From assembly GCA_023453025.1 (NCBI GenBank), contig JAEXUD010000006.1:103626-167625 (forward strand): a stretch of DNA of 64,000 bases. The letters run 5' to 3'. Origin of the DNA: Bacillota bacterium. GTDB lineage: Bacteria; Bacillota; Clostridia; Tissierellales; Sedimentibacteraceae. The notes under the pieces are model-generated. The model was not told where the DNA came from and did not search any database. It saw nothing but the letters and a program-made list of their open reading frames with translations. Of this stretch, positions 50,414 to 60,024 are shown piece after piece. Made by a program: the position numbers and the translations under genes. The first letter of the stretch is position 1. Each line of letters starts with the position of its first letter.

Positions 50414-51189
50414 TGTCAAATATCGGCTATGAGGTTCAAGGCGGAATTGCGGTCATTAAATTTAACAGACCTGAAAAACTGAATACTTTGACATTGCAAA
50501 TGTATGAAGATTTAGGGATTGCTTTTCAAATGGCTCAATCTGATACGGAAGTTGCAGTTTGTATTTTAACAGGAGAAGGTGAAAAATCTTTTTGCGTAGG
50601 TGCGGACTTAGTGGAATCCATACCATATTTGAATCAGGGACATTATATTGATGAATGGGACGCAGCGCATTTAAAGCATATTAAAATGAATAAACCCATA
50701 ATCGGTGCAATTAATGGAATGTGTATGGGAGGAGGGTTTGAAATTATGCTTGGAACTGATATCAGAGTTGCTTCGAGTGCTTCAACCTTTGCATTGCCGG
50801 AAGTTTCATTAGGAATTGTACCGGCGGGCGGAACTTTAACCAGATTAGCGAGACAAATTCCTTATGTAAAAGCTATGGAGCTGATTTTGACCGGTAATAA
50901 AATTGATGCCCAAAGGGCATTTGAATATGGGTTGATTAATTATGTCGTTGAACCGAATCAGGTCATGAACAAGGCAATGGAAATAGCTGATAAATTTCTC
51001 TCTCTAAGTACGACTGCGGTTCAAATTGCGAAAGAATCAGTGATAAAACTTAGAGAAATGCCGTTGGAGCAGGCTTTTGAAACTGAAGCAATGCTTGGCT
51101 ATAAGGCATTTATAAGCGATGATGCTAAGGAGGGTCTGGATGCTTTTTATAATAAGAGAAAACCCAATTTCCCTTCAAAAAAATGGTAG
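50413..51189 (+). CDS. Enoyl-CoA hydratase/isomerase
   Basis: 258 residues, crotonase fold. The oxyanion-hole segments are GEKSFCVGADL and GMCMGGGFEIML, and the catalytic-region Glu lies in ALPEVSLGIVPAGG. The second Glu position and C-terminal KRKPNFPSKKW are typical of hydratases. It is translationally coupled to the CoA-transferase gene (TAATG overlap). In this context it might act as a methylglutaconyl-CoA-type hydratase that links an unsaturated C6 acid to HMG-CoA, but the substrate cannot be read from sequence. Confidence 0.92.
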   Translation: MSNIGYEVQGGIAVIKFNRPEKLNTLTLQMYEDLGIAFQMAQSDTEVAVCILTGEGEKSFCVGADLVESIPYLNQGHYIDEWDAAHLKHIKMNKPIIGAINGMCMGGGFEIMLGTDIRVASSASTFALPEVSLGIVPAGGTLTRLARQIPYVKAMELILTGNKIDAQRAFEYGLINYVVEPNQVMNKAMEIADKFLSLSTTAVQIAKESVIKLREMPLEQAFETEAMLGYKAFISDDAKEGLDAFYNKRKPNFPSKKW

Positions 51190-51340
51190 AATTACAGTTG
51201 CTTTTGACCTTGATTTTAGTTTGAAAGGGGTAATCCAAGAGACTTAGACGAGAAAAATTAGTAACTATAATTGCTTTTATATAAACATAATTATAAAGAA
51301 AAATCAATAAAAATTATAAATTTTAATAAGGAGTGTAAAA

Positions 51341-52735
51341 ATGGAAAAAGCAAAGAAGTTTAAATTACCCCATGTGTATGTGTTATTATTTGTAGTAATG
51401 TTATTGGTATTATTGATTACCTACATAGTACCAAGTGGAGAATTTACAAGAGTCGTTGATCCGAACTCAGGGAGAGAAATAATTGATCCTGCAACATACA
51501 CTATAATTGAAAAAACAAAACTTTCGGCAATGGATTTCTTTTTGGCAATCCATACGGGCTTCACAGAAACACGAGACATAATAGCACTGCTTTTGTTTGT
51601 TGCCGGAACACTTGCAGTAATTGAAAAGACAGGTGCTATCGGAGCCGGTATTCATGCTTTAGTAGCTAAAACAAAGGGAATGGATACACCGCTGCTGATT
51701 CTCCTGACAACTTTGTTTTCTTTTCTTGGCGGAATAGGGTTTGCAGAAGGAGGAGCTCCGTTTGTACCGCTGGCCGTTACATTGGCGGTTGCATTGGGAT
51801 ATGACAAGATAATCGGGGCAGGAGCTGCAATCCTTGGGCTTTGCGTTGGATTTACAGCAGGATTTCTCAATATTTATACTACAGGGATAGGACAGTCTAT
51901 ATTAGGATTGCCGCTATATTCAGGAATGAGCTTCAGACTTATAACATGGGTCGTTTTTACCACAATAGCGTCTCTGTATGTTGTTATATATGCTAAAAAA
52001 ACAAAGGTGAATTCTCCAGCGGTTCAGTGCGATGAAATTGGTGAGGACAATGAAAATGCAATTAAAAAGCAAGAAGAATTCCCTTTAACTATCCAAAGGA
52101 TTCTTATTTTGATAGCATTTGGAATTACAATTGTCTTTCAGATTTATGGTACCTTAAAACTTGGGTGGTACATTCCTCAGCTTACAGCCATATACTTGAT
52201 GCTGGCAGTTGCAGTTGGAATAATATATAAAATGGGCGCTAATGAAGTTGCAATTGAAATATCAAAAGGTGCAAGTGCAATACTTCCGGCAGCATTGGCT
52301 ATCGGACTGGCCAGATCAGTGCTGGTTCTTATGAACAACGGACAAATCCTTGACACGGCGATAAATTCACTAGCTGGAGCACTTGATGGAAAAAGCCCGC
52401 TTTTGATTGTGATACTTGTCTACTTTATAGTAGTTATATTCAATTTTTTTGTAACATCCGGAAGTGGCAAAGCGGTAATTCTTATGCCTATTCTGGGACC
52501 TTTGGGACAAATTACAGGAATCAATCAGCAGGTAATGGTCATAGCATATCAAATAGGAGATGGGTTTACAAATTATTTCTGGCCAACAGCAGGAACACTG
52601 ATGGCGGCATTGGCATTGGCCAAAGTAGATTATGAGGACTGGTTCAAATTCTCATATAAATTCTTTATAATCATTACCATAGTGGGCGCATTATTTACTG
52701 TGGCAGCTCAACTGATTAATTTGGGACCATTCTAG
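51341..52735 (+). CDS. YfcC family membrane transporter
   Basis: 464 residues with 11-13 membrane helices. LPHVYVLLFVVMLLVLLITYIVPSGEFTR and AEGGAPFVPLAVTLAVALGYDKIIGAG, plus TSGSGKAVILMPILGPLGQITGI, are YfcC/ArcD-like motifs. Relatives exchange basic amino acids or carry C4-type acids; the substrate here is unknown. TAAGGAGTG precedes the ATG. The 150 nt upstream has no clear terminator or promoter. The M20 gene follows, so uptake and hydrolysis of an N-acyl amino acid or peptide is a reasonable inference. Confidence 0.88.
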   Translation: MEKAKKFKLPHVYVLLFVVMLLVLLITYIVPSGEFTRVVDPNSGREIIDPATYTIIEKTKLSAMDFFLAIHTGFTETRDIIALLLFVAGTLAVIEKTGAIGAGIHALVAKTKGMDTPLLILLTTLFSFLGGIGFAEGGAPFVPLAVTLAVALGYDKIIGAGAAILGLCVGFTAGFLNIYTTGIGQSILGLPLYSGMSFRLITWVVFTTIASLYVVIYAKKTKVNSPAVQCDEIGEDNENAIKKQEEFPLTIQRILILIAFGITIVFQIYGTLKLGWYIPQLTAIYLMLAVAVGIIYKMGANEVAIEISKGASAILPAALAIGLARSVLVLMNNGQILDTAINSLAGALDGKSPLLIVILVYFIVVIFNFFVTSGSGKAVILMPILGPLGQITGINQQVMVIAYQIGDGFTNYFWPTAGTLMAALALAKVDYEDWFKFSYKFFIIITIVGALFTVAAQLINLGPF

Positions 52736-52794
52736 AAAAAGTCCGAAAGGGAAGAGCACAGTCTATATAACAACCCATATAAAGGAGTGAAAGA

Positions 52795-54012
52795 ATGTAT
52801 AATTTCGAGAAAATGGCTTTAGAAGCATCAAAAGATTTCATAGAATGGAGGAAGCTTTTTCATCAGTATCCTGAATTGTCATTTGAGGAAGTAAATACTA
52901 CTAAAAAGATTGTTGAAATACTTAAAGATATAGGATATGAAGAAATCAGGGTTGGAATTCCTTTATTTCCCCAAACAGGGGTTATTGCAGAATTAAACCC
53001 GGGGAAAAAAGGAAAATGTGTAGCTATCAGAAGCGACATTGATGCACTGCCGGTAAATGAGCAGACGGACGTTTCATATAAATCAAATATCCCGGGAGTA
53101 ATGCATGCCTGCGGACATGATGCCCATATTGCAATGCTGTTGGGAGTTGCGAAGGTTCTTTATTCAATAAAGGATGAGATTGACGGTAATGTAAAGCTAA
53201 TTTTCCAGCCAGGAGAAGAAAACAACAAACCAGGAGTCACAGATAAAACCGGTGCAAGACTTTTGTATGAGGACAGCGATGAGCTGAATGATATAGATGC
53301 TGTATTTGGACTTCATGTATGGGGTACGTTGCCATCTGGTGTTATCTGCTACAGACCTGGTCCCATGATGACCACCAATATGGTTGCGAACCTTGAAATA
53401 GAAGGTGTCGGAGGACACGGAGCAATGCCTCATACATGCGTTGATCCAATTATAATTGCATGCCAGATAGTAAATGCATGGCAGACAATTGTCAGCAGGG
53501 AAGTCAATCCGCTTGATATGTCAGTACTGACAGTTGGAAAAATTGAATCGGAGGGTTCATGGAACATCATTCCCGATAAGGCATCATTAATTTGCGGCGT
53601 AAGAACACTTAATTTTGATTTAATTCAAGAAATCAGGGACAGAATGAAAGAGATAGCTGAAGGAATCGGAAAATCCATGAGAGCAAATATTATATTTAAC
53701 GCACTGATAGGTGTTCCTCCTGTTGTCAATGATGAAAAGCTGACAAAGATGGCGGTTCAGTCTGTTGAGAAGGCAATCGGTAAAGAAAACACCATGCTTA
53801 TAGACCCGGTAATGCCATCAGAGGATTTCTCTTGGTATCAGAAGGCCGCGCCTGGAGTATTGTTCTTTCTTGGAATCGGAGATGAGTCAAAAGGAACGAA
53901 TTACGCTCAGCATCATCCAAAGTATAAGGTTGATGATGATGCCCTTTCAAACGGGGTCGCTGCAATACTGAGCGCAACATTTGATTTTATAAATAATCCA
54001 GGTATTCAATAG
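52795..54012 (+). CDS. M20 family amidohydrolase (N-acyl amino acid/hippurate type)
   Basis: 405 residues. Metal-ligand motifs: MHACGHDAHIAMLLG, FQPGEENNKPG with the catalytic Glu pair, the His in FGLHVWG, and the dimerisation-domain GHGAMPH. A C-terminal PSEDFSWY supplies another ligand. Members split N-acyl amino acids and related amides into an acid and an amine. Cytoplasmic. AAAGGAGTG precedes the ATG. With the neighbouring transporters it would process imported conjugates. Confidence 0.92.
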   Translation: MYNFEKMALEASKDFIEWRKLFHQYPELSFEEVNTTKKIVEILKDIGYEEIRVGIPLFPQTGVIAELNPGKKGKCVAIRSDIDALPVNEQTDVSYKSNIPGVMHACGHDAHIAMLLGVAKVLYSIKDEIDGNVKLIFQPGEENNKPGVTDKTGARLLYEDSDELNDIDAVFGLHVWGTLPSGVICYRPGPMMTTNMVANLEIEGVGGHGAMPHTCVDPIIIACQIVNAWQTIVSREVNPLDMSVLTVGKIESEGSWNIIPDKASLICGVRTLNFDLIQEIRDRMKEIAEGIGKSMRANIIFNALIGVPPVVNDEKLTKMAVQSVEKAIGKENTMLIDPVMPSEDFSWYQKAAPGVLFFLGIGDESKGTNYAQHHPKYKVDDDALSNGVAAILSATFDFINNPGIQ

Positions 54013-54200
54013 ATTCAAAACAATTAAAGTGCCGTAAATGTAAAAATAATGCCGCACCTTATTTATAACTGTAAATTTAATACGATCAGAGCTTTACTTT
54101 TTAAGCGTTCAAGTAAAATATGTAACAATCTATATTACTGATTATCTTATGGAGTGAAATTAAAGGATAGAGGAATCCAAATCTTTAAGGAGGAAAATGA

Positions 54201-55889
54201 ATGAAAAAGAAATTTAAAATTATTACATCGATTTTTCTTTTGGTGGCTATTTTGTTTGGTGTTGTCGGATGCGGCAATACCGGTGAAACACCCTCTTCAT
54301 CTAGCAATGGCACAGATAGTGCAAGTGTCGGCAGAGAAAAGGGATCTATCGTTCTAGCTGTAGATTGGCCTACGTTGATTGACCCTGCAGTAGGCAGTAA
54401 GGCAAGTGATTCAATAGCGATGCTCAATATGTATGATACACTTGTATTTCCTGACAGCGACGGTACGGTAAGTTCGCTTGTAGCAGATAGCTGGGATGTT
54501 TCAGATGACAGTACGGTTTACACTTTCCACTTGCGGGATGATGTTACATTTCACAGCGGCAACAAGCTTACGGCATCTGATGTTAAATTCAGTATGGATC
54601 GTCTGCTGAACATTGGTGAAGGGTTTGCATATATTTTTAATGATATTATTCAAACATGCGAAGTTATTGATGACCATACAGTACAATTTGTCTTAAATGA
54701 CCAATCAGGAACATTCACATCTATGCTTACACGACTTTATATCCTTGATGAAAAAACTGTTCGTGCTCATATAGAGTCCAATGGCTCCTACGGTGAAAAC
54801 GGTGACTATGGAAAAGGGTGGCTGTTGACTAATGATGCAGGCTCAGGTCCTTATAAAGTAAGGGAGATGAAGACGGAAGAATATCTTATCATTGAACGTT
54901 ATGCTGATTATTGGAAAGGATGGGAAGATAATGCTCCTGAGTCTGTCAAAATGTTGGGAGGACTTGATGGAACCGCTGTTCGTACTATGATATCCCGCGG
55001 AGAGTTGGATATCACTAATGATTCTCAGACACCTGAGGCATATGATGCGATGGATGCTATGGACGGAGTTGATATCGCACGCTACTTAAGCGGAGTAAAT
55101 TTCAATTTAATGCTTAACACTAAAGCAGCACCTACAGACGATGTGCATGTGCGCCGTGCCATGGCCTTTGCTACAGATTACGATAGCATAATAAATGATA
55201 TTTTTATTGGCAGTAAGAAGGCCACAGGACCTGTAGTATTAGGTATGGCAGCAGCTGCATTAACAGAGGATGATATGCCTTATGAATTTGACCTGCAAAA
55301 GGCCGAGGAAGAACTTAAACAATCCCAATACTATGAACAATTGATATCAGGTGAGATGCCTATACTTTTTACATGGTGTACTGAAGGCGGATTGCAGCAG
55401 GAAAAGCTTGCCCTGTTTTTTCAGGCCAATATGGCAAAGATCGGAGTTACTGTGGAAATCACAGGTAAGCCTTTTGCGACTATGATGACTGATGCACAAA
55501 CAGCTGAAACCACTCCTAATGCATCTGTTGTAGCCTTTGCTCCTGCTTATTCAGATGCAGGAAGTGTTTTAAAAACAAGATATCATTCCGGATCATGCGG
55601 ATCATGGGAACAAATGGAATGGCTTCAGGATGACAATATAGATTCTCGGATAACAGCTGCGCTTGTTACGGTAGATCAGGAAAAAAGAAACAATATGTAT
55701 AAAGAAATAGGAAAAGAACTTGTTGAGTTATGTCCAACAGTCTGGATGTTTGACGTTGCTACTACATGTGCCTATCGTTCCAGCTATATAAAGGCATGGC
55801 CTGTTGTTGAAAAAAATAATGCGGGAGAACCATTCCTTTATGCAATGGGTTATCAATACTATTTCCGAGACTTCAGGGTTGTAATCTAA
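54201..55889 (+). CDS. ABC peptide-type substrate-binding lipoprotein
   Basis: 562 residues, SBP_bac_5 family. The signal peptide ends at the lipobox GVVGC with C24, followed by a Ser/Gly-rich linker. The binding-fold core includes SLVADSWDVSDDSTVYTFHLRDDVTFHSG, typical of Dpp/Opp-type proteins, and VHVRRAMAFATDYDSII. The mature lipoprotein captures peptides or other oligomeric ligands outside the cell. AAGGAGG lies upstream of the ATG. The interval 54013-54200 before it has no terminator or sigma-54 site that I can see. Confidence 0.93.
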   Translation: MKKKFKIITSIFLLVAILFGVVGCGNTGETPSSSSNGTDSASVGREKGSIVLAVDWPTLIDPAVGSKASDSIAMLNMYDTLVFPDSDGTVSSLVADSWDVSDDSTVYTFHLRDDVTFHSGNKLTASDVKFSMDRLLNIGEGFAYIFNDIIQTCEVIDDHTVQFVLNDQSGTFTSMLTRLYILDEKTVRAHIESNGSYGENGDYGKGWLLTNDAGSGPYKVREMKTEEYLIIERYADYWKGWEDNAPESVKMLGGLDGTAVRTMISRGELDITNDSQTPEAYDAMDAMDGVDIARYLSGVNFNLMLNTKAAPTDDVHVRRAMAFATDYDSIINDIFIGSKKATGPVVLGMAAAALTEDDMPYEFDLQKAEEELKQSQYYEQLISGEMPILFTWCTEGGLQQEKLALFFQANMAKIGVTVEITGKPFATMMTDAQTAETTPNASVVAFAPAYSDAGSVLKTRYHSGSCGSWEQMEWLQDDNIDSRITAALVTVDQEKRNNMYKEIGKELVELCPTVWMFDVATTCAYRSSYIKAWPVVEKNNAGEPFLYAMGYQYYFRDFRVVI

Positions 55890-55995
55890 CAGAGATTTAG
55901 TATATGTAAAATTCTTTACTTGAATCATCTGAGATGTCTCAGATGATTCAATAATTTAGTAAAAATTATAGAAAGACACAGAAAGAAGGGTAGTA

Positions 55996-57006
55996 ATGAT
56001 ATTGAGAATAGTCAAACAAGTTTTTTTGTACATGCTTGTCATATTGGGGCTATCAATTTTGATATTTGTTATTGTAAGAATAGCTCCGGGAGATACAGCA
56101 CGTCTTGCACTAGGGGCCAGAACACCGGAGGCAACAGTAGAGGCATTGAGGGAAGAAATGCATCTCCACGACCCTATTTATAAACAATATTATTATTGGA
56201 TTACAGATGCATTAAAAGGTGACTTTGGAACTTCAATTATTTCCAAAAGACCCGTTCTGGAAGACATAAAAAGTTATTTCCCCGCAACACTGGAATTAGT
56301 CATTCTATCCGCTGTAATAATGGTAGTATTTGGACTGCTTTTAGGAGTGCTTTCAACAAAATATTCAGGAAAGTGGCAGGATGCGTCAATCAGAATTATT
56401 TCTTATTTAGGTGTGGTTTCGCCGGCATTTTTATGGGCGGTACTTGCAATGCTTTTATTTGCATATGCCATACCTATATTGCCTTCGTCAGGGCGTATAA
56501 GTCAATTCATGTCTCCACCGGCTAAAGTAACAGGTATGTATATAGTGGATTATCTGCTGGAGGGTAACATCAGAGGCATGACAGACAGTTTTAAACATAT
56601 CATAATGCCGGCTGTAGTATTATCCTTCAGCGGAATTAGCCAGTCAGCACGCATTACACGATCAAGCATGACAGAAAATAAGGATAAAGCTTATACACAG
56701 GCAGAGTATGCCTATGGTATTCCGGAAAACAAAATATTGTTCAAATACCTGCTTAAACCCTCTCTTAATTCAACTGTTTCTGTAATGGCATTGGATATTG
56801 CCAGTATGGTAGGCGGTGCCTTTATTGTTGAACAGGTATTTAACTATCCGGGGTTATCAAGATATTGCCTCCAGGCTATGCTAAATAAAGATGTATTTTC
56901 CGTTTCGGCGGTTGTGCTTTTGTTGGGAGTCATATTTATTGTTATGAATTTTCTTACAGATTTATTAATAACTTTTCTTGACCCTCGCATAAGATATTCG
57001 AATTAA
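55996..57006 (+). CDS. Dpp/Opp ABC permease B
   Basis: 336 residues with six membrane helices. ILRIVKQVFLYMLVILGLSILIFVIVRIAPGD and the EAA loop (AYTQAEYAYGIPENKILFKYLLKPSLNSTVSVMALDIASMVGGAFIVEQVFNYPGL) are diagnostic of DppB-type permeases. It pairs with the next gene product to form the channel. AGAAGGG precedes the ATG. Confidence 0.93.
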   Translation: MILRIVKQVFLYMLVILGLSILIFVIVRIAPGDTARLALGARTPEATVEALREEMHLHDPIYKQYYYWITDALKGDFGTSIISKRPVLEDIKSYFPATLELVILSAVIMVVFGLLLGVLSTKYSGKWQDASIRIISYLGVVSPAFLWAVLAMLLFAYAIPILPSSGRISQFMSPPAKVTGMYIVDYLLEGNIRGMTDSFKHIIMPAVVLSFSGISQSARITRSSMTENKDKAYTQAEYAYGIPENKILFKYLLKPSLNSTVSVMALDIASMVGGAFIVEQVFNYPGLSRYCLQAMLNKDVFSVSAVVLLLGVIFIVMNFLTDLLITFLDPRIRYSN

Positions 57007-57016
57007 GGTGAATTGT

Positions 57017-57934
57017 ATGGAAGGAAATAAAATAATAAACAAACAAATTAAAAATGAAGGTTTCGTTATACCAAAGCGAGACCGCACTGAAGAAATCCGG
57101 AGATTATGGTATAAGTTTTCCATGAATAAGCTTTCGGTAGCAGGACTGATTGTAGTTGTTATTGTTATCGTTGTTACATTATTTCGTAAATGGATTGCCC
57201 CTTATCCGGAACATGCAGGGGCTTTTGTGGATTTTTCCATGGCAAGTAAAGCTCCGTCATTTGAGCATTTAATGGGAACAGACACACTGGGTCGTGATGT
57301 ACTCAGTCGTATCATATATGCATTTAAAGGCGCTTTGACCATGGGTATAGGGGCGGTGCTTATAGTGGTACCTTTTGGAGGGATACTTGGACTTATTGCA
57401 GGATATTGGAAGGGAAGACTTGCATCAACTGCAATCATGCGTATAGCAGATGTGTTTTTAGCCCTGCCGGCACTGATTTTGGTGCTGTGCGTATCATCAA
57501 TTATGAAGCCCAATCTGACAAACTCAATGTTAGCACTATGCATTTCATGGTGGCCATGGTATACGCGTATGGTATATGGAATGGTAGTATCAACAAGAAA
57601 TGAAATTTATGTAAAATCTGCGGAAATATTGGGAGCAGACAAATGGCATATCATGATTAAGGAAATATTGCCTAATTGTATGGCGCCTATTTTTACAAAG
57701 ATGACACTGGACATTGGATGGGCAATACTTGCGGGCGCTACCTTGAGTTTCGTGGGTATGGGTGAGCAGGCGCCTATTCCGTCACTGGGAGAGATGGTTT
57801 CCAACGGTGTGAACTATTTGCCCGATCAGTGGTGGATATCTGTCTTTCCGGCGCTTGCAATAATGCTTATAGTCTTGGGATTCAACCTTGTAGGTGACGG
57901 AATAAAGGACATGCTGTCTAACGAAAGGGATTAA
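57017..57934 (+). CDS. Dpp/Opp ABC permease C
   Basis: 305 residues from ATG 57017 (AAGGTG upstream; a GTG start at 57008 inside that site is less likely). An N-terminal cytoplasmic stretch precedes the first helix, as in DppC. HLMGTDTLGRDVLSRIIYAFKGAL, the EAA loop (YVKSAEILGADKWHIMIKEILPNC) and SFVGMGEQAPIPSLGEMVSNG are family motifs. Confidence 0.93.
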   Translation: MEGNKIINKQIKNEGFVIPKRDRTEEIRRLWYKFSMNKLSVAGLIVVVIVIVVTLFRKWIAPYPEHAGAFVDFSMASKAPSFEHLMGTDTLGRDVLSRIIYAFKGALTMGIGAVLIVVPFGGILGLIAGYWKGRLASTAIMRIADVFLALPALILVLCVSSIMKPNLTNSMLALCISWWPWYTRMVYGMVVSTRNEIYVKSAEILGADKWHIMIKEILPNCMAPIFTKMTLDIGWAILAGATLSFVGMGEQAPIPSLGEMVSNGVNYLPDQWWISVFPALAIMLIVLGFNLVGDGIKDMLSNERD

Positions 57935-57938
57935 TAAT

Positions 57939-58928
57939 ATGGAAAACAATAATTATGAAACAGTTGTTGATGTTAAAAACTTATATGTATCGTTCCGTAC
58001 ATTCAAAGGCAATTTGAAGGTGCTTAACGGAGTAAATATGAAAGTGTGCCGCGGCGAGAAAGTCAGTATTGTAGGAGAATCCGGATGCGGAAAGACCACT
58101 ACAGTAAATTCAATTGCGCAGATTCTTGCTCGTCAGGCCAGTGTAGACAAGGGGGAAATATATTTTAACGGCAAAGATGTATTTGAAATGTCTCCCAAAG
58201 AAATAAAATATTTGAGAGGTCAGGGAATATCTGTGATTTTTCAGGATCCCATAGCTTCGCTGAATCCTGTGTTTACTGTTGGAGCCCAAATGAAGGATGT
58301 TATTTATTATTCCGGTATAGAAGGGGCTTCCAATAAGAAAGTGCAGCATGAAAAAGTAATAAAAGCACTTAAGGAAACCTCTCTTCCCGATCCAGAGCGT
58401 ATTATGGAGAATTATCCTTTCCAGCTTAGCGGAGGAATGCGGCAGCGTATTTGTATAGCTATGTCTTTGGCAACACCCAGGCAGCTGGTAATAGCTGACG
58501 AACCTACCACAAATCTTGATGTTACAATACAGGACCAAGTTCTGAAAACATTAAAAAAAAGGGTTGAAGAAAAGGGCAGCGCACTTATACTTATAACTCA
58601 TTCTATGGGTGTTGCCAGGGAGGTTGCGGACAGGATATATGTAATGTATGCCGGAAGCATAGTTGAGTCAGGCACATCAAAAGAGCTGTTCAGAGAAGCG
58701 CTGCACCCTTATACACAGGGGTTGATGAGCTGCATTCCAAAACTATCGGGAGGAGGTATATCGACGGGTATACCGGGTAGGATTCCAAATTATCTTAATC
58801 CGCCAAGAGGCTGCCGCTTTGAACCACGATGTCCGAAGGCGCTGCCAGTATGTAGAGAATTGTCTCCTCCGGCAGTTGAACCTATAGAGGGCCACCAGGT
58901 TTCTTGTTTTTTATACGATAACAAATAA
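57939..58928 (+). CDS. Dpp/Opp ABC ATPase D
   Basis: 329 residues. Walker A GESGCGKTT, signature LSGGMRQRICIAMSLA, Walker B VIADEPTTNLD and the C-terminal oligopeptide-ATPase extension (PPRGCRFEPRCPKALPVCRELSP), whose cysteines may hold an iron-sulfur cluster as in other DppD/OppD proteins. It starts 4 nt after the permease stop. It powers transport with the next ATPase. Confidence 0.93.
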   Translation: MENNNYETVVDVKNLYVSFRTFKGNLKVLNGVNMKVCRGEKVSIVGESGCGKTTTVNSIAQILARQASVDKGEIYFNGKDVFEMSPKEIKYLRGQGISVIFQDPIASLNPVFTVGAQMKDVIYYSGIEGASNKKVQHEKVIKALKETSLPDPERIMENYPFQLSGGMRQRICIAMSLATPRQLVIADEPTTNLDVTIQDQVLKTLKKRVEEKGSALILITHSMGVAREVADRIYVMYAGSIVESGTSKELFREALHPYTQGLMSCIPKLSGGGISTGIPGRIPNYLNPPRGCRFEPRCPKALPVCRELSPPAVEPIEGHQVSCFLYDNK

Positions 58929-59024
58929 TCTAAGAACACAACCACAAATATTCAATCCATGGTTATGCTTATATATAACCGGATATATATTTGGTGCGAT
59001 GCATAGAGCGAGAGGAGTACAATA

Positions 59025-60008
59025 ATGCAAGAAGATATATTGAAGGCCGATAAGCTGAAAAAATATTTTCCTATTGGTGGAAAAGATAATAAAAATAGGT
59101 TTGTTAAGGCTATAGATGGAATTGATTTTACAATACGCAGCGGAGAAACTCTTGGGCTGGTTGGTGAGTCCGGTTCAGGTAAAAGCACAACAGCTTATAC
59201 GGTAATAGGTATGTACGGAATAACAGAGGGCGGTATAAGTTACAAAGGGACAGACATTGGTGTTGATACCGGTAAACGTCCTCTCAATATTAAAAAGGAA
59301 ATACAGATGGTATTTCAAGATCCGGGTACATCTCTGAACCCACAGCGCACGGTGTATAAAATATTAGAGCTTCCTCTGAAAATTCATAAAATATGTCAGC
59401 CTAAGGATTATCCTGAGGAAATAGCAAGGCTTATGGATATGGTTGAACTGCCTCATGAATATATGCATAAATATCCCGGTATGCTGGGAGGAGGTGAGAG
59501 GCAAATGGTGGCAATAGCCCGTGCATTGGCTACAAGGCCATCTCTTATTGTTTTGGATGAGCCTACCAGTGCACTGGATGTTTCTATACAGGCTAAGATT
59601 ATTAATATGCTTTTGAAGCTGCAAAAGGAAATGAATCTCTCATATTTATTTATAACTCATGATTTAAGCCTTATGAGGAACGTGGCTGACAGGGTTGCCA
59701 TAATGTATTTAGGAAAGATTGCTGAAATTGCACCCACAGAAAGCTTTTTCAAAAACCCCAGACATCCATATACGCAGATGCTGCTTTCTTCTATACCTGT
59801 TATTAGTAAAGAAGAAGAGGAATACAAGCCTAAGCGAATACATTCACAAGGGGAGATTCCAAGCCCTGTAAATGTGCCCATGGGCTGCAGCTTCAATACC
59901 CGGTGTCCGTTTGTAACAGATATATGTAAGGTAACTGATCCGCAAATGCTGACCTTTGATGGGAATCATAATGTCAGATGTCATTTATATACAAATAAAA
60001 ATATATAG
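59025..60008 (+). CDS. Dpp/Opp ABC ATPase F
   Basis: 327 residues. Walker A is GESGSGKST, Walker B is LIVLDEPTSALD, and there is a C-terminal MGCSFNTRCPFVTDICKVTDP cysteine region. The ABC signature reads LGGGERQM instead of LSGGxxQ, a small deviation at the usual Ser. The spacer 58929-59024 has no gene. It completes the five-gene importer. Confidence 0.92.
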   Translation: MQEDILKADKLKKYFPIGGKDNKNRFVKAIDGIDFTIRSGETLGLVGESGSGKSTTAYTVIGMYGITEGGISYKGTDIGVDTGKRPLNIKKEIQMVFQDPGTSLNPQRTVYKILELPLKIHKICQPKDYPEEIARLMDMVELPHEYMHKYPGMLGGGERQMVAIARALATRPSLIVLDEPTSALDVSIQAKIINMLLKLQKEMNLSYLFITHDLSLMRNVADRVAIMYLGKIAEIAPTESFFKNPRHPYTQMLLSSIPVISKEEEEYKPKRIHSQGEIPSPVNVPMGCSFNTRCPFVTDICKVTDPQMLTFDGNHNVRCHLYTNKNI

Positions 60009-60024
60009 ATAAGAGGTAATATCA

